Positions 37,256 through 46,736 of a stretch of DNA of 49,227 nucleotides are shown here, piece by piece. This DNA is from Rikenellaceae bacterium. GTDB lineage: Bacteria > Bacteroidota > Bacteroidia > Bacteroidales > Rikenellaceae. The notes below the pieces were generated by a model, which was given only the letters and a program-made list of their open reading frames with translations, was not told the DNA's origin and did no database searches. The DNA is taken from the NCBI GenBank assembly GCA_017415005.1, contig JAFQJK010000043.1, forward strand, positions 1-49,227, read 5' to 3'. The position numbers and the translations under genes are program-made. The first letter of the stretch is position 1. Every line of letters starts with the position of its first letter.

Positions 37256-37752
37256 CCGTACCCGACATTCCTGCGAGCGACGACGTCTCTTCCCACGCCG
37301 CGATCGCCCTTCCACACAGCCCTCCCCCCCCGGCATCATCCGGCAAAAGCCGGACGCCAGGACTCCGCAGCCATGCGCCATTGCTTTCCGCCGATGAAAC
37401 GATCAACGCGTTCCCGGACCACGTAGCTCAGCACCTCACCCCAGGCCCTACGCCACCCATTTCCCGTCCCGACTCAACGGTCCCCTCCGGACACACACGA
37501 TGCTGCTATTCCAGAAGGTCCCGTACCCTTTCCGGCCTTCGTCCCACGGCTGGCAAACATACAAAACGCCGTACATGCGGCGTTTACCATGATGCGCCAT
37601 GATCCAACCGGCAACGCCCGGCGCCCGCCCTATCCCCGCCTTCCGGCAGCCGCATCGCCCACACATATCCGCAGGGGCATCCACACACGTGCCGTACTCC
37701 GACAGACCGCCCCGGCCCCCCCCAAGCGGCACACAGCTCCTTCCCATAGCCG
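37256..37752. other. Non-coding spacer
   Basis: About 500 bp between the UXS-like gene and the groEL terminator. No supported gene. A hairpin AAACGCCG/CGGCGTTT with a 6-nt loop at 37564-37585 might end either transcript. The rest resembles other C-rich long spacers in the window. Confidence 0.6.
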
Positions 37753-37791
37753 TAAAAAAGCGGGGAGCCTCCTCACCGGAAGCTCCCCGCC
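37753..37791 (-). terminator. Rho-independent terminator of groES-groEL
   Basis: On the minus strand GCGGGGAGC, a 13-nt loop, then GCTCCCCGC are followed by six T, about 35 bp beyond the groEL stop. A textbook terminator. Confidence 0.9.
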
Positions 37792-37823
37792 TTACGGGAA
37801 CGGAAAACCGTTTCAGGCAATCA

Positions 37824-39455
<1,632 letters not shown>

Positions 39456-39501
39456 TCAAAACAGTTATTAATTCTCAAAAATCAAAAAGCCATACAATCA
39501 C

Positions 39502-39771
39502 TTAGATGATCGCGAACACATCGCTCTGGCGCATGATCAGGTAATCCTTGCCGTCAACGGTGATCTCGGTCCCGGCATACTTGCCGTAAAGCACCTTGTC
39601 GCCGACCTTCACTTCCATCTTGACCTCCGAGGTGCCGGGGCCTACGGCTACGACGGTACCTGCCAGCGGTTTCTCCTTGGCCGTGTCGGGAATGTAGAGT
39701 CCGCTTGCGGTTTTCTCTTCTGCCGGATTGGGCTCGATCAGAACCCGGTCTGATAATGGTTTGACCTTCAT
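39502..39771 (-). CDS. groES: Co-chaperonin GroES
   Basis: An 89-residue lid protein. [13 protein letters not shown] opens the fold; the mobile loop (about 17-32, [18 protein letters not shown]) and [14 protein letters not shown] follow. First gene of the groES-groEL operon. A 7-7-7 inverted repeat lies about 65 bp upstream and may control it. Confidence 0.98.
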   Translation of the reverse strand: MKVKPLSDRVLIEPNPAEEKTASGLYIPDTAKEKPLAGTVVAVGPGTSEVKMEVKVGDKVLYGKYAGTEITVDGKDYLIMRQSDVFAII

Positions 39772-39835
39772 AATTGTATTATTTTAGTTGGTTATTTTGG
39801 TTTGTGATTTACGGAAGCGGAATTCATCACATACT

Positions 39836-39856
39836 GTGCCAACCCGATTTTGGCAC
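39836..39856. promoter_or_regulatory. Inverted repeat upstream of groES, possible operator
   Basis: GTGCCAA, 7 nt, TTGGCAC: perfect 7-bp arms in the spacer between the helicase stop and groES, 65 bp before groES. It is not the CIRCE element of other bacteria. The position suggests heat-shock control; this is inference. Confidence 0.45.
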
Positions 39857-39905
39857 TTATCCTGCGAAAAAATCTGCCAAATCGAGCCGACGAGGTGACA
39901 AACCG

Positions 39906-39922
39906 GCTGTCAAATTGACAGC
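39906..39922. repeat. 17-bp palindrome at the helicase stop
   Basis: GCTGTCAA-A-TTGACAGC is a perfect palindrome that overlaps the last base of the helicase stop codon and lies 50 bp from the groES-side inverted repeat. It could be a protein site or, with a 5-nt loop and 6-bp stem, a weak terminator. Confidence 0.45.
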
Positions 39923-41697
39923 TATTTGCGTCCCGAACGCTTCACGGTCGACACTTTCCGGCTTTTGGGACCGTAGCCGCTCTTGGGGCCACGCTTGAAG
40001 TCGCGGTCTCCCGCACCGTCGCGCTTGCCACGCCCGCCGTAACCGCCCCGCGCACCTTTGTCGCCCCACGGGCCTTTGTCGCCGCGGAAGCTCTTGCGGC
40101 CCTTACCGCCTTTACCGGGCTCCATCCCGTCCTTGGCCACCTCGGCGATCGGCTGGCTGCCCTTGCTGATCTGGTTAAGCTTGCGTACCACCGCCTCGGC
40201 GTCGCTGAACGGCACCGTGACGAACGAGAAGCTGTCCATGATCCGTACGTCGTCGATCTTGCTGTCCGGCAACCCGCACTCGCGCTTGAGCAGGTCGACC
40301 AGCTTGCGAGCGTCGAACCCGTCGTACCTGCCGACAGCCAGGAAGATACGCGCCTTGCCGCGCCGGTCGACGTTGATCGAACGAATCTCGGGATAGTGGC
40401 TCTCCGAAAGCTCGTTCTTGAACGCCAGGCGCAACAGCGCGCTGAGTGCCTCCTCTGCCGGATAGCTCTTCAGAATCTCGCCGGCCATCTCCTTGTATTC
40501 AGTATAATTGCCGCTCTCTATCACCTCCTGCAGATCGTCCTGCAACTTCGACCGCTTGATCGCGATCACGTCCTGCACCGAGGGCAGCTGCTCTTTCTTG
40601 ATATCCGCTTTGATCTCGCGTTTCATGTTGCCGAACTGGCGGAACTCCGACGGAGAGATAAACGTAATGGCCGTTCCCTGATTGCCCGCACGACCTGTAC
40701 GGCCGATGCGGTGCACATAGCTTTCGGTATCCTGCGGCAGCGAGTAGTTGATCACGTGCGTCAGGTTGTTGACGTCGATACCGCGCGCGGCCACGTCCGT
40801 CGCCACAAGGATATTGACCTGTTTTTTCTTGAACTTGCGGAGGATCTGCTCGCGCTGGGCCTGTGACACGTCGCCGTGCAGTCCCTCGGCCGCGTAGCCG
40901 CGCTCGAGCAGCTTGCTCACCAGCTCATCGACCCCCACCTTGGTACGACCGAAAACGATCCCGTAAAAATCGGGCTCCACGTCGATGATACGCGTCAGCG
41001 CGTCAAACTTGTCGGCCTCGCGCACCTCGAAGTAGATCTGGTCCGTCAGGTCTGCCGTCACCTGCTGGTTCAGCACCTTCAGTATCTCGACGTCGCGCAT
41101 ATACTTTTTCGACAACGCGGCGATCCGGTCGGGCATCGTCGCCGAGAAGAGCATCACGCGGCGATCCTCGCTCATATGGCTCATGATCTCCTCGACATCC
41201 TCGATAAAGCCCATGTTGAGCATCTCGTCCGCCTCGTCGAGCACCAGGTAGTGCATCTGTCCCAGGTCGAGCGTCCCGCGCCGGATGTGATCGAGGATAC
41301 GGCCCGGCGTGCCGACCACAATATCGAGTCCCCGCTTGAGGCGCCGTAGCTGCTCGCTGATCGAGGCCCCTCCGTAGATCGGTGCGACCGACAGCTTTTT
41401 CCGGTTAAACGACAGCAACTCCTCGGTCACCTGCAACGCCAGTTCGCGCGTGGGTACGAGGATCAACGTCTGTACCGTCCCGCGGGCGGGCTCCAGCCTC
41501 TCGAGGAGCGGCAGGCCGAAAGCGGCCGTTTTGCCCGTGCCCGTCTGGGCCTGGGCGATAATATCGTTCTGGCCGTTCAGCAGCACCGGAATGGCCAGCT
41601 TCTGAATCGGCGACGGGGTCTCGAACCCCTTAGTCCCGATCGCCCGAAGCATATCTTCCGACAGGCCGAGAGCCCTGAATTCATCCAAATTACTCAT
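39922..41697 (-). CDS. DEAD-box RNA helicase (DeaD/CsdA type)
   Basis: A 591-residue ATP-dependent RNA helicase. Q-motif region GFETPSPIQKLAIP, motif I AQTGTGKTAAF (about 49-60), PTRELA, motif II DEAD, motif III SAT, and the C-terminal helicase motifs ATDVAARGIDV and HRIGRTGRAG. A DbpA-like RNA-binding domain (about 455-530; RKARIFLAVGRYDGFDARKLVDLL) and a basic Gly/Arg-rich tail (about 540-591) follow, as in DeaD/CsdA. Role: ribosome assembly and RNA turnover, often cold-related. Transcription probably starts in the repeat block immediately upstream. Confidence 0.95.
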   Translation of the reverse strand: MSNLDEFRALGLSEDMLRAIGTKGFETPSPIQKLAIPVLLNGQNDIIAQAQTGTGKTAAFGLPLLERLEPARGTVQTLILVPTRELALQVTEELLSFNRKKLSVAPIYGGASISEQLRRLKRGLDIVVGTPGRILDHIRRGTLDLGQMHYLVLDEADEMLNMGFIEDVEEIMSHMSEDRRVMLFSATMPDRIAALSKKYMRDVEILKVLNQQVTADLTDQIYFEVREADKFDALTRIIDVEPDFYGIVFGRTKVGVDELVSKLLERGYAAEGLHGDVSQAQREQILRKFKKKQVNILVATDVAARGIDVNNLTHVINYSLPQDTESYVHRIGRTGRAGNQGTAITFISPSEFRQFGNMKREIKADIKKEQLPSVQDVIAIKRSKLQDDLQEVIESGNYTEYKEMAGEILKSYPAEEALSALLRLAFKNELSESHYPEIRSINVDRRGKARIFLAVGRYDGFDARKLVDLLKRECGLPDSKIDDVRIMDSFSFVTVPFSDAEAVVRKLNQISKGSQPIAEVAKDGMEPGKGGKGRKSFRGDKGPWGDKGARGGYGGRGKRDGAGDRDFKRGPKSGYGPKSRKVSTVKRSGRK

Positions 41698-41717
41698 ATG
41701 TCCGTTTTAATACGCGG

Positions 41718-41873
41718 CAAAGGTAGTGAAAGCCGAGCGGCAAGCCAAACTTGTTTGGGCTTGTCCGAGGCGCCTCCTATCTAAGACTGTGTCAAAGGTA
41801 GTGAAAGCCGGGGGCAATCGTGCGAGCTTGCACGCAAAAGATTGCCGAGGCGCTCCTATTTTCTGTAAAGATA
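41718..41873 (-). repeat. Promoter-hairpin repeat block upstream of the DEAD-box helicase
   Basis: Two tandem units read on the minus strand, delimited by TATCTTTA (41866-41873), TACCTTTG (41793-41800) and TACCTTTG (41718-41725): periods 73 and 75 bp. The distal unit carries the GGCAATC/GATTGCC hairpin as at rarA. The gene-proximal unit carries the CAAGCC/GGCTTG hairpin as at ffh, and its TTTG lies exactly 20 nt before the last TACCTTTG, forming a promoter 20 bp from the helicase ATG. One block thus combines both hairpin types. Confidence 0.9.
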
Positions 41874-41954
41874 CGCCAATTATCCGCGATCGGTACGCTT
41901 CCGCCTGCATTTTCAGGGCATTACTGCCCGAATGTACCTCCCGGGAAGGCCACC

Positions 41955-41986
41955 TTTGGCATTCTCGCCGTCATTTTATATATTTG
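41955..41986 (+). promoter_or_regulatory. Promoter of the GH2 glycosidase gene
   Basis: TTTG (41955-41958), 20 nt, TATATTTG (41979-41986), 56 bp before the ATG; matches the Bacteroidetes pattern. Confidence 0.75.
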
Positions 41987-42042
41987 AACTTATATCAAGA
42001 CCGGGCGTACGGCCCGGACACGAACCCCAATCCCATCCTGCC

Positions 42043-44505
42043 ATGAGAAAAACGCTGCTCCTCGCCCTCCTGCTTCTCGCCGCCCTCGCCGCCGGGGCAC
42101 AAGGCCGCCTGCGGACCAACATCGACTTCGACTGGCGCTTCCTGCTGGGCGACCCCGCCGGGGCCGAGCGTCCCGGCTTCGACGACAGCGCCTGGCGCCT
42201 GCTCGACCTGCCCCACGACTGGAGTATCGAGGGGACCTATGACGAGCACAACCCCGGAGGCGGCCAGATGGGCTTCCTGCCCGGAGGCACCGGCTGGTAC
42301 CGCAAAACGCTCGACTGGAACCCCGCCTGGGAGGGCCGCAAGGTGTCGATCGAGTTTGACGGCGTCTACATGAACAGCCAGGTCTGGATCAACGGCCGGC
42401 TGCTCGGCCTGCGGCCCTACGGCTATATCCCGTTCGCCTACGACCTCACCCCCTACCTTGTCAAAGGGCCCAACACGATCGCCGTGCGGGTCGACCACTA
42501 CATGATGCCGAGCGCCCGGTGGTACACCGGATCGGGTATCTACCGCCATGTCCACCTCACCGCAACCGATCCGCTGCACGTGGCCCGCAACGGCGTCACC
42601 GTCCGCACGCCCCAGGTATCGGCCACGCGGGCCGTTGTCAACACCGTGACCGAGATCGAGAACGAGTCGGGCCGCGATCGCCGCTTCACGCTGACCGCCT
42701 ACATCCTCGACGCTGCAGGCAGAGTGATCGCCCGGCAGGACAGGGAGGTGGCGATGAGCGGATTCGCCACCGAGATACCCGTGCAGCTCGTCGTTCCCCA
42801 GCCCAAGCTCTGGAGCCCCGAAACCCCGGAGGTCTACTACCTGCAGACCGTCATCACCGACGATGAGCGCGCGATCGACACCTACACCACCCGCTTCGGC
42901 ATTCGCTCGCTCGAGTTCACGCCGGGCAGCGGATTCAGGCTCAACGGGACCCCGACCAAGCTCAAAGGGGTCTGTATCCACCAGGACGCCTCGCCGGCGG
43001 GTACCGCCGTGCCGGAGGACGTACTGCACCGTCGTCTGAAACTGCTCAAAGAGATGGGTTGCAATGCGATCCGCACCACGCACCACCCGTTCGCCGAGGA
43101 GTTCTACGCCATGTGCGACACGATGGGATTCATGGTGATGAACGAGGCGTTCGACGGCTGGTACCACTGGGATGGTTTCGCCAAGGCCCGCTGGGACTAC
43201 GGACTCTACTGGCTCGAATGGTGGGAGCGCGACCTCACGGAGTTCGTCCGCCGCGACCGCAACTGTCCGAGCGTCATTATGTGGAGCCTCGGCAACGAGA
43301 TATGGGGCTACGACCGCCGCCTCAACTTCCAGAAACGGGTGAACGACCTCTACCACCGGCTCGACCCGACACGTCCGACCACGCAGGCATGGGCACTGGG
43401 CGAATACATCGACATCGCGGGCTTCAACGCCAACGGCGAGTCGCAGGGCGACCTGGCGGCCTTCCACCGCGAAAAGCCCGGTATGCTGGCCGTCGGGACC
43501 GAGATCCCGCACACGCGCCAGACCCGCGGTGTCTACCGCACCCGTACCTCCTACAACCCGTGGGACCAGCCCGACCTGAGCGGCCACGAAGCCTCGGCCG
43601 CCGACCGCGCCCGGCTCTTCCCGCTGCCCGACCTCTCGGCCGAGGAGGTGTTCCCCGGCATCGACCCGCGCTACGCATCGGGCTACGACAACCAGACCCG
43701 CAAGATCAGCGCCCGCGAGCAGTGGAAGCAGACCCGCGACAACGACTTTTTCATCGGCGAGTTCCGCTGGACCGGCTTCGACTACCTTGGCGAAGCGTGG
43801 AGCTGGCCGGCACGTACCAACAACTACGGGATCATCGACCTCGCAGGATTTCCCAAGGACAGCTACTACCTCTACCAGAGCTTCTGGTCCGCCCGCCCGA
43901 TGGTCCACCTGCTGCCCCATTGGACATGGCCAGACAAGGAGGGCGAGACGATCCCCGTGGTGGTCTACACCAACTGCGACGAAGCCGAGCTGCGCCTCAA
44001 CGGCCGCTCGCTCGGACGCCGCGCGATGAGTGCCGACACCCTGCAAATGGTCTGGCAGGTTCCTTACAAACCCGGCCGTATCGAGGCCATCGCCTATAAC
44101 GATGGCAGGGCCGTGGCCCGCAAGGAGGTCCGCACGGCCGGCGCGCCCGACCGCATCGCGCTGAGCGCCGACCGTGCCTCCATGCAAGCCAACCGCCGCG
44201 ATGTGGTACACGTGGTGGTCGACATCACCGACAAAAAAGGTATTTTCAATCCCGCAGCCTGCGATACGGTCCGCTTCGAGGTGACCGGACCGTACAAGCT
44301 GCTCGGGGTCGAGAACGGCGACATCCTCGACATGAGCCCGCACAAGGTCCTCAAGCGCCGCACCTTCATGGGCAAGGCGCTGCTGATGCTTCAGGCCACC
44401 GGCGAGCCGGGCACGCTGACCGTCCGGGCCACCGGCGCCGGGCTGCAACCTGCCGAGATCACGATCCCCGTCACCACTCCGGCCCCGGATGACGAGGAAC
44501 TTTAA
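42043..44505 (+). CDS. Secreted GH2 glycoside hydrolase (beta-galactosidase-like)
   Basis: An 820-residue enzyme with a signal peptide (about 1-19, cleavage near AGAQG). GH2 sugar-binding domain (about 25-190; LPHDWSIEGTYDEHNPGGGQ, GGTGWYRKTL, NGRLLGLRPYGYIPF), immunoglobulin-like domain, TIM barrel (about 310-600) with the acid/base Glu in WSLGNEIWG and the nucleophile Glu in FFIGEFRWTGFDYLGE, and C-terminal Ig-like domains. Beta-galactosidase is likeliest, beta-glucuronidase possible; linkage is not decidable. It would release sugars in the periplasm, consistent with the galactose symporter elsewhere in the window. The upstream extension to 41932 covers the promoter and is rejected. Confidence 0.93.
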   Translation: MRKTLLLALLLLAALAAGAQGRLRTNIDFDWRFLLGDPAGAERPGFDDSAWRLLDLPHDWSIEGTYDEHNPGGGQMGFLPGGTGWYRKTLDWNPAWEGRKVSIEFDGVYMNSQVWINGRLLGLRPYGYIPFAYDLTPYLVKGPNTIAVRVDHYMMPSARWYTGSGIYRHVHLTATDPLHVARNGVTVRTPQVSATRAVVNTVTEIENESGRDRRFTLTAYILDAAGRVIARQDREVAMSGFATEIPVQLVVPQPKLWSPETPEVYYLQTVITDDERAIDTYTTRFGIRSLEFTPGSGFRLNGTPTKLKGVCIHQDASPAGTAVPEDVLHRRLKLLKEMGCNAIRTTHHPFAEEFYAMCDTMGFMVMNEAFDGWYHWDGFAKARWDYGLYWLEWWERDLTEFVRRDRNCPSVIMWSLGNEIWGYDRRLNFQKRVNDLYHRLDPTRPTTQAWALGEYIDIAGFNANGESQGDLAAFHREKPGMLAVGTEIPHTRQTRGVYRTRTSYNPWDQPDLSGHEASAADRARLFPLPDLSAEEVFPGIDPRYASGYDNQTRKISAREQWKQTRDNDFFIGEFRWTGFDYLGEAWSWPARTNNYGIIDLAGFPKDSYYLYQSFWSARPMVHLLPHWTWPDKEGETIPVVVYTNCDEAELRLNGRSLGRRAMSADTLQMVWQVPYKPGRIEAIAYNDGRAVARKEVRTAGAPDRIALSADRASMQANRRDVVHVVVDITDKKGIFNPAACDTVRFEVTGPYKLLGVENGDILDMSPHKVLKRRTFMGKALLMLQATGEPGTLTVRATGAGLQPAEITIPVTTPAPDDEEL

Positions 44506-44523
44506 CCCGACCGACCCCCTAAA

Positions 44524-44567
44524 AAGTTACGGGCGGACGATCAAAAATGATCGTCCGCCCGTAACTT
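44524..44567. terminator. Perfect 20-bp hairpin after the GH2 gene
   Basis: Arms 44524-44543 and 44548-44567 pair perfectly around AAAA; the stem begins AAGTTACGGGCGG. With A and T at its ends it can stop transcription from both sides. It starts 18 bp after the GH2 stop. Confidence 0.85.
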
Positions 44568-45166
44568 ACACCACGAAATACGGCTCTTACCGCACTCATA
44601 TCGAGCGACAACAGCTCCCGAAGCCGAGGTAAGTCATACATTCCCTGAGAAACAAGCTCGCTCGCAACCGACAGATCGCCTCTCCCCCACAGAGGCTTCT
44701 CGAACCCTTACATATCCCGCTCCACCACCCCCTGCCATGCACCCATCCACACAAAGCGCCGGCCAGCCAACCGACACTTCGTCCGAAACGTTTCAACCCG
44801 CGATAGAATAAGCTACGACCCTCCCCCGCAACCGAAAGATCATGGAGAAGGTCGTACGAGTCTGCCTTCCTTTGCCCTCCAGCGGCCTATAAAGAAAAGA
44901 TCCTTACATATCAATGATATGTAAGGATCTTTCAACCTTTTACAGCCTCTTTTTCAAGGCTTCAAGGGTGGAAGATGGAAACCGAACCATCATTCCTTAT
45001 CCGTTATGAATCAATATATTCAGACGCCTTCTCTATTCACGGGTCACTCGTAAGTAGTGCTGATCTTACGGCCTTTGCATTTCCATGCTAGAACAAATAT
45101 AAAAGATTTCATGCACATACAAAAGAAAAACGTTATATTTATATGCGTATTAAAACATAGCTTGTT
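44568..45166. other. Spacer at the junction of chromosome and AT-rich island
   Basis: About 600 bp without a supported gene. The first half is GC-rich; from about 44890 composition becomes AT-rich. It contains the long palindrome at 44896-44932. A TATATTTA box (45134-45141) could serve the ORF at 45167. No integrase site or tRNA end was recognised. Confidence 0.55.
44896..44932. repeat. 37-bp AT-rich near-perfect palindrome
   Basis: Arms of 18 bp (AAAGATCCTTACATATCA and its complement) flank a single central A. It sits where composition shifts toward the mobile-looking region. As RNA it would form a hairpin with a short loop; as DNA it could be a recombination or protein site. Confidence 0.85.
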
Positions 45167-45592
45167 ATGATAATTCCGGATTATGGTGAAAATGTATACA
45201 ATATTCTAAGTGATATTGTCGGCTTAAAGTTTAAAGCTCAAATAAAGGGAAGTGGCATTGCCCTAAAACATATTTACAAGATGCTCAATCTTGAAAATCA
45301 AAAAGAATGTTATTTGCTATGTATAAATGACACTTCGATATGTTTTACAAATCAAGAAAGTTTCATAGATGAATTTATATCATTACTAAAAGCTAATCTA
45401 TCAGACTTGAATGCACATTATCGGGATCTTAATGAGCGACGGGCCACTGAAACCTTTGTAGATGAATATGAGATTTTTTTAGAAAACGAATATATCGGAG
45501 TTTGTGGCAGCAAACAAGAGACTTTATTGAAAAAGATGAGACAGTTTCAACAAGAAAAAAATAAATCAGTCGACTTCAATCGACAACAATAA
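45167..45592 (+). CDS. Hypothetical protein, AT-rich orphan
   Basis: A 141-residue ORF, far more AT-rich than the chromosome to its left. No signal peptide or membrane segment. It is predicted mixed alpha/beta with a charged, coiled C-terminal half (about 95-141; NERRATETFVDEYEIFLENEY, ETLLKKMRQFQQEK). No family is recognised. Its composition and neighbours suggest acquisition with the island to its right. Confidence 0.6.
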   Translation: MIIPDYGENVYNILSDIVGLKFKAQIKGSGIALKHIYKMLNLENQKECYLLCINDTSICFTNQESFIDEFISLLKANLSDLNAHYRDLNERRATETFVDEYEIFLENEYIGVCGSKQETLLKKMRQFQQEKNKSVDFNRQQ

Positions 45593-45630
45593 ATACCGTC
45601 CAACCCCCGTCCGTTATATTAATTGCAGAA

Positions 45631-46044
45631 TTATTTACATAAAAAACCTTTATCCCGTAATTTCCTATATCGTTCATTGATTTCGCCGCGAAACAACTTG
45701 AAATGGTTTTGTAGAATATTCTCAACAAGAGAGGATATGCTAAAATCATAGGGACCTAGACACGTGATTTTTGCCAGTTTATCGCGGGTTTCTTCGCTGA
45801 CATAAACTGCGACGCGATGCTTGAGGGATATTTTTCGGAGAAATGTTTCTTCGTAGTCGGGTTGTGGGATCATTCGGCTTTCGTCCGTATCGCCGGGGTG
45901 ATTGGCCGTAGTCGGCGTTTGTGGTGGATTGGCAGTTTGCGACTTACTATCCTGAGCCGGGATTGCTATCTCCGGTACGGTAGCGATCATTTCCAGTAGT
46001 TTCTGCTCGTCGATTTGGCTGGGATCAAAATTTTTGCGTGCCAT
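45631..46044 (-). CDS. DUF3408-type conjugative-element protein
   Basis: A 137-residue protein. The N-terminal half is polar and Pro/Thr-rich (about 30-65). The C-terminal half (KHRVAVYVSEETRDKLAKITCLGPYDFSISSLVENILQNHF) resembles the DUF3408 domain, a ribbon-helix-helix-like segment found in Bacteroides conjugative and mobilisable elements beside ParA/TraA genes. The ATG at 46044 (MARKNFDPSQIDEQKLLEMI) is preferred over an upstream Met because family proteins begin this way. No ParA or relaxase is next to it, so it may be a remnant or edge gene. Likely DNA-binding; the role is inferred. Confidence 0.7.
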   Translation of the reverse strand: MARKNFDPSQIDEQKLLEMIATVPEIAIPAQDSKSQTANPPQTPTTANHPGDTDESRMIPQPDYEETFLRKISLKHRVAVYVSEETRDKLAKITCLGPYDFSISSLVENILQNHFKLFRGEINERYRKLRDKGFLCK

Positions 46045-46122
46045 AGTGATCGGTTTGAGTTCAATCAGTTTTACAATGTATGAATTAGCCGAGTGCAGGT
46101 GTTCGATGAGTACAATAATGCA

Positions 46123-46153
46123 TTGAATGACAACAAGCTCAGGCTTCATTCAA
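46123..46153. repeat. 8-bp inverted repeat
   Basis: TTGAATGA, 15 nt, TCATTCAA, just upstream of the DUF3408 gene; possible operator for it. Confidence 0.5.
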
Positions 46154-46226
46154 CGGCACAATGCATTCGTCGAATACGTGAGTTCATTGAGCGTATAGCT
46201 TCATTCCATGCACGGATGCGTCATGC

Positions 46227-46245
46227 TCTTGTACTCTGTACAAGA
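46227..46245. repeat. 8-bp inverted repeat TCTTGTAC/GTACAAGA
   Basis: Perfect arms around a TCT spacer, 40 bp outside the left 32-bp inverted repeat. Confidence 0.6.
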
Positions 46246-46282
46246 AACGGCACGCGATTCTATTTATGCGGGATTTTCACGG

Positions 46283-46645
46283 GCGTCCGTTCCGGGCCGC
46301 TCGGGGCCGACCGCGAACTGTTGGGCCCCATCCGAATTATCTCTATTATTGTACCGGAGCCACTGCTTCCCGATAATGTGAGCTGGCTACCGCTCCTGCT
46401 CAGGGAAATCCGTCCGCATGGACGGATTTAATTTGCGACGGCAAATAGCAAGGTGTGGTTTTGTCGGACAAATATGCATTTGTCCGACAAAACTCTTGCC
46501 CCGCGAGCGGGGATGGGATTAAACTCCGGAGTCGTTTAATCCGAAAAAGCCGGGGGCGGAATTTCTTGGGTAAGCGATGCTTTCGGTTGGATACGTTAAC
46601 CGGCGATCATGCGGCGGTCGGCCCCGAGCGGCCCGGAACGGACGC
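46283..46645. repeat. Hairpin-rich segment bounded by perfect 32-bp inverted repeats
   Basis: Arms 46283-46314 and 46614-46645 are exact complements over 32 bp (starting GCGTCCGTTCCGGGCC). The 299-bp interior has five consecutive hairpins: 46406-46429 (10-bp arms, GCAT loop), 46431-46446 (6-bp, GACG), 46458-46493 (16-bp, ATGC), 46499-46512 (CCCCGC/GCGGGG) and 46516-46542 (GGATTAAAC/GTTTAATCC). No convincing protein frame. As single-stranded DNA or RNA the whole would fold into one long stem crowned by hairpins. It could be an oriT, a single-strand origin, a small non-autonomous element, or a structured RNA; location between DUF3408 and helix-turn-helix genes favours a transfer-related role. 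Confidence 0.85.
46458..46493. promoter_or_regulatory. Paired TTGTC-S-GACAA palindromes
   Basis: Within the 16-bp hairpin, TTGTCGGACAA (46461-46471) and TTGTCCGACAA (46480-46490) are each palindromic around one base, with centres 19 bp apart. This is typical of paired dimer sites for a regulator as well as a cruciform. The protein is unknown; the adjacent helix-turn-helix products are candidates. Confidence 0.6.
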
Positions 46646-46705
46646 AGCAGATCATGGCGCAATATCTCCCCTCTTAGTAGGTTTGTATAGTAGCGGGGAC
46701 AAGTA

Positions 46706-46733
46706 ATATCTTTCAACTACTTAACAAAGATAT
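46706..46733 (+). promoter_or_regulatory. Inverted repeat and -7-like box before the helix-turn-helix genes
   Basis: ATATCTTT, 12 nt, AAAGATAT; the left arm contains TATCTTTC, close to TAnnTTTG, 22 bp before the ATG at 46737. Possibly a promoter with its own operator. Confidence 0.45.
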
Positions 46734-46736
46734 ATT

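Noticed and set aside
39836..39856. Sigma-54 promoter at TTGGCAC near groES
   Set aside because: The -12 TTGC partner is not at the required spacing; the inverted repeat explains the sequence better.
41995..44448. An 817-residue minus-strand ORF opposite the GH2 gene
   Set aside because: Antisense image; the plus strand has a signal peptide and both GH2 catalytic glutamates.
46093..46431. A 112-residue plus-strand ORF over the left inverted repeat
   Set aside because: It runs through hairpins and inverted repeats and shows no family feature; palindromes explain the sequence better.
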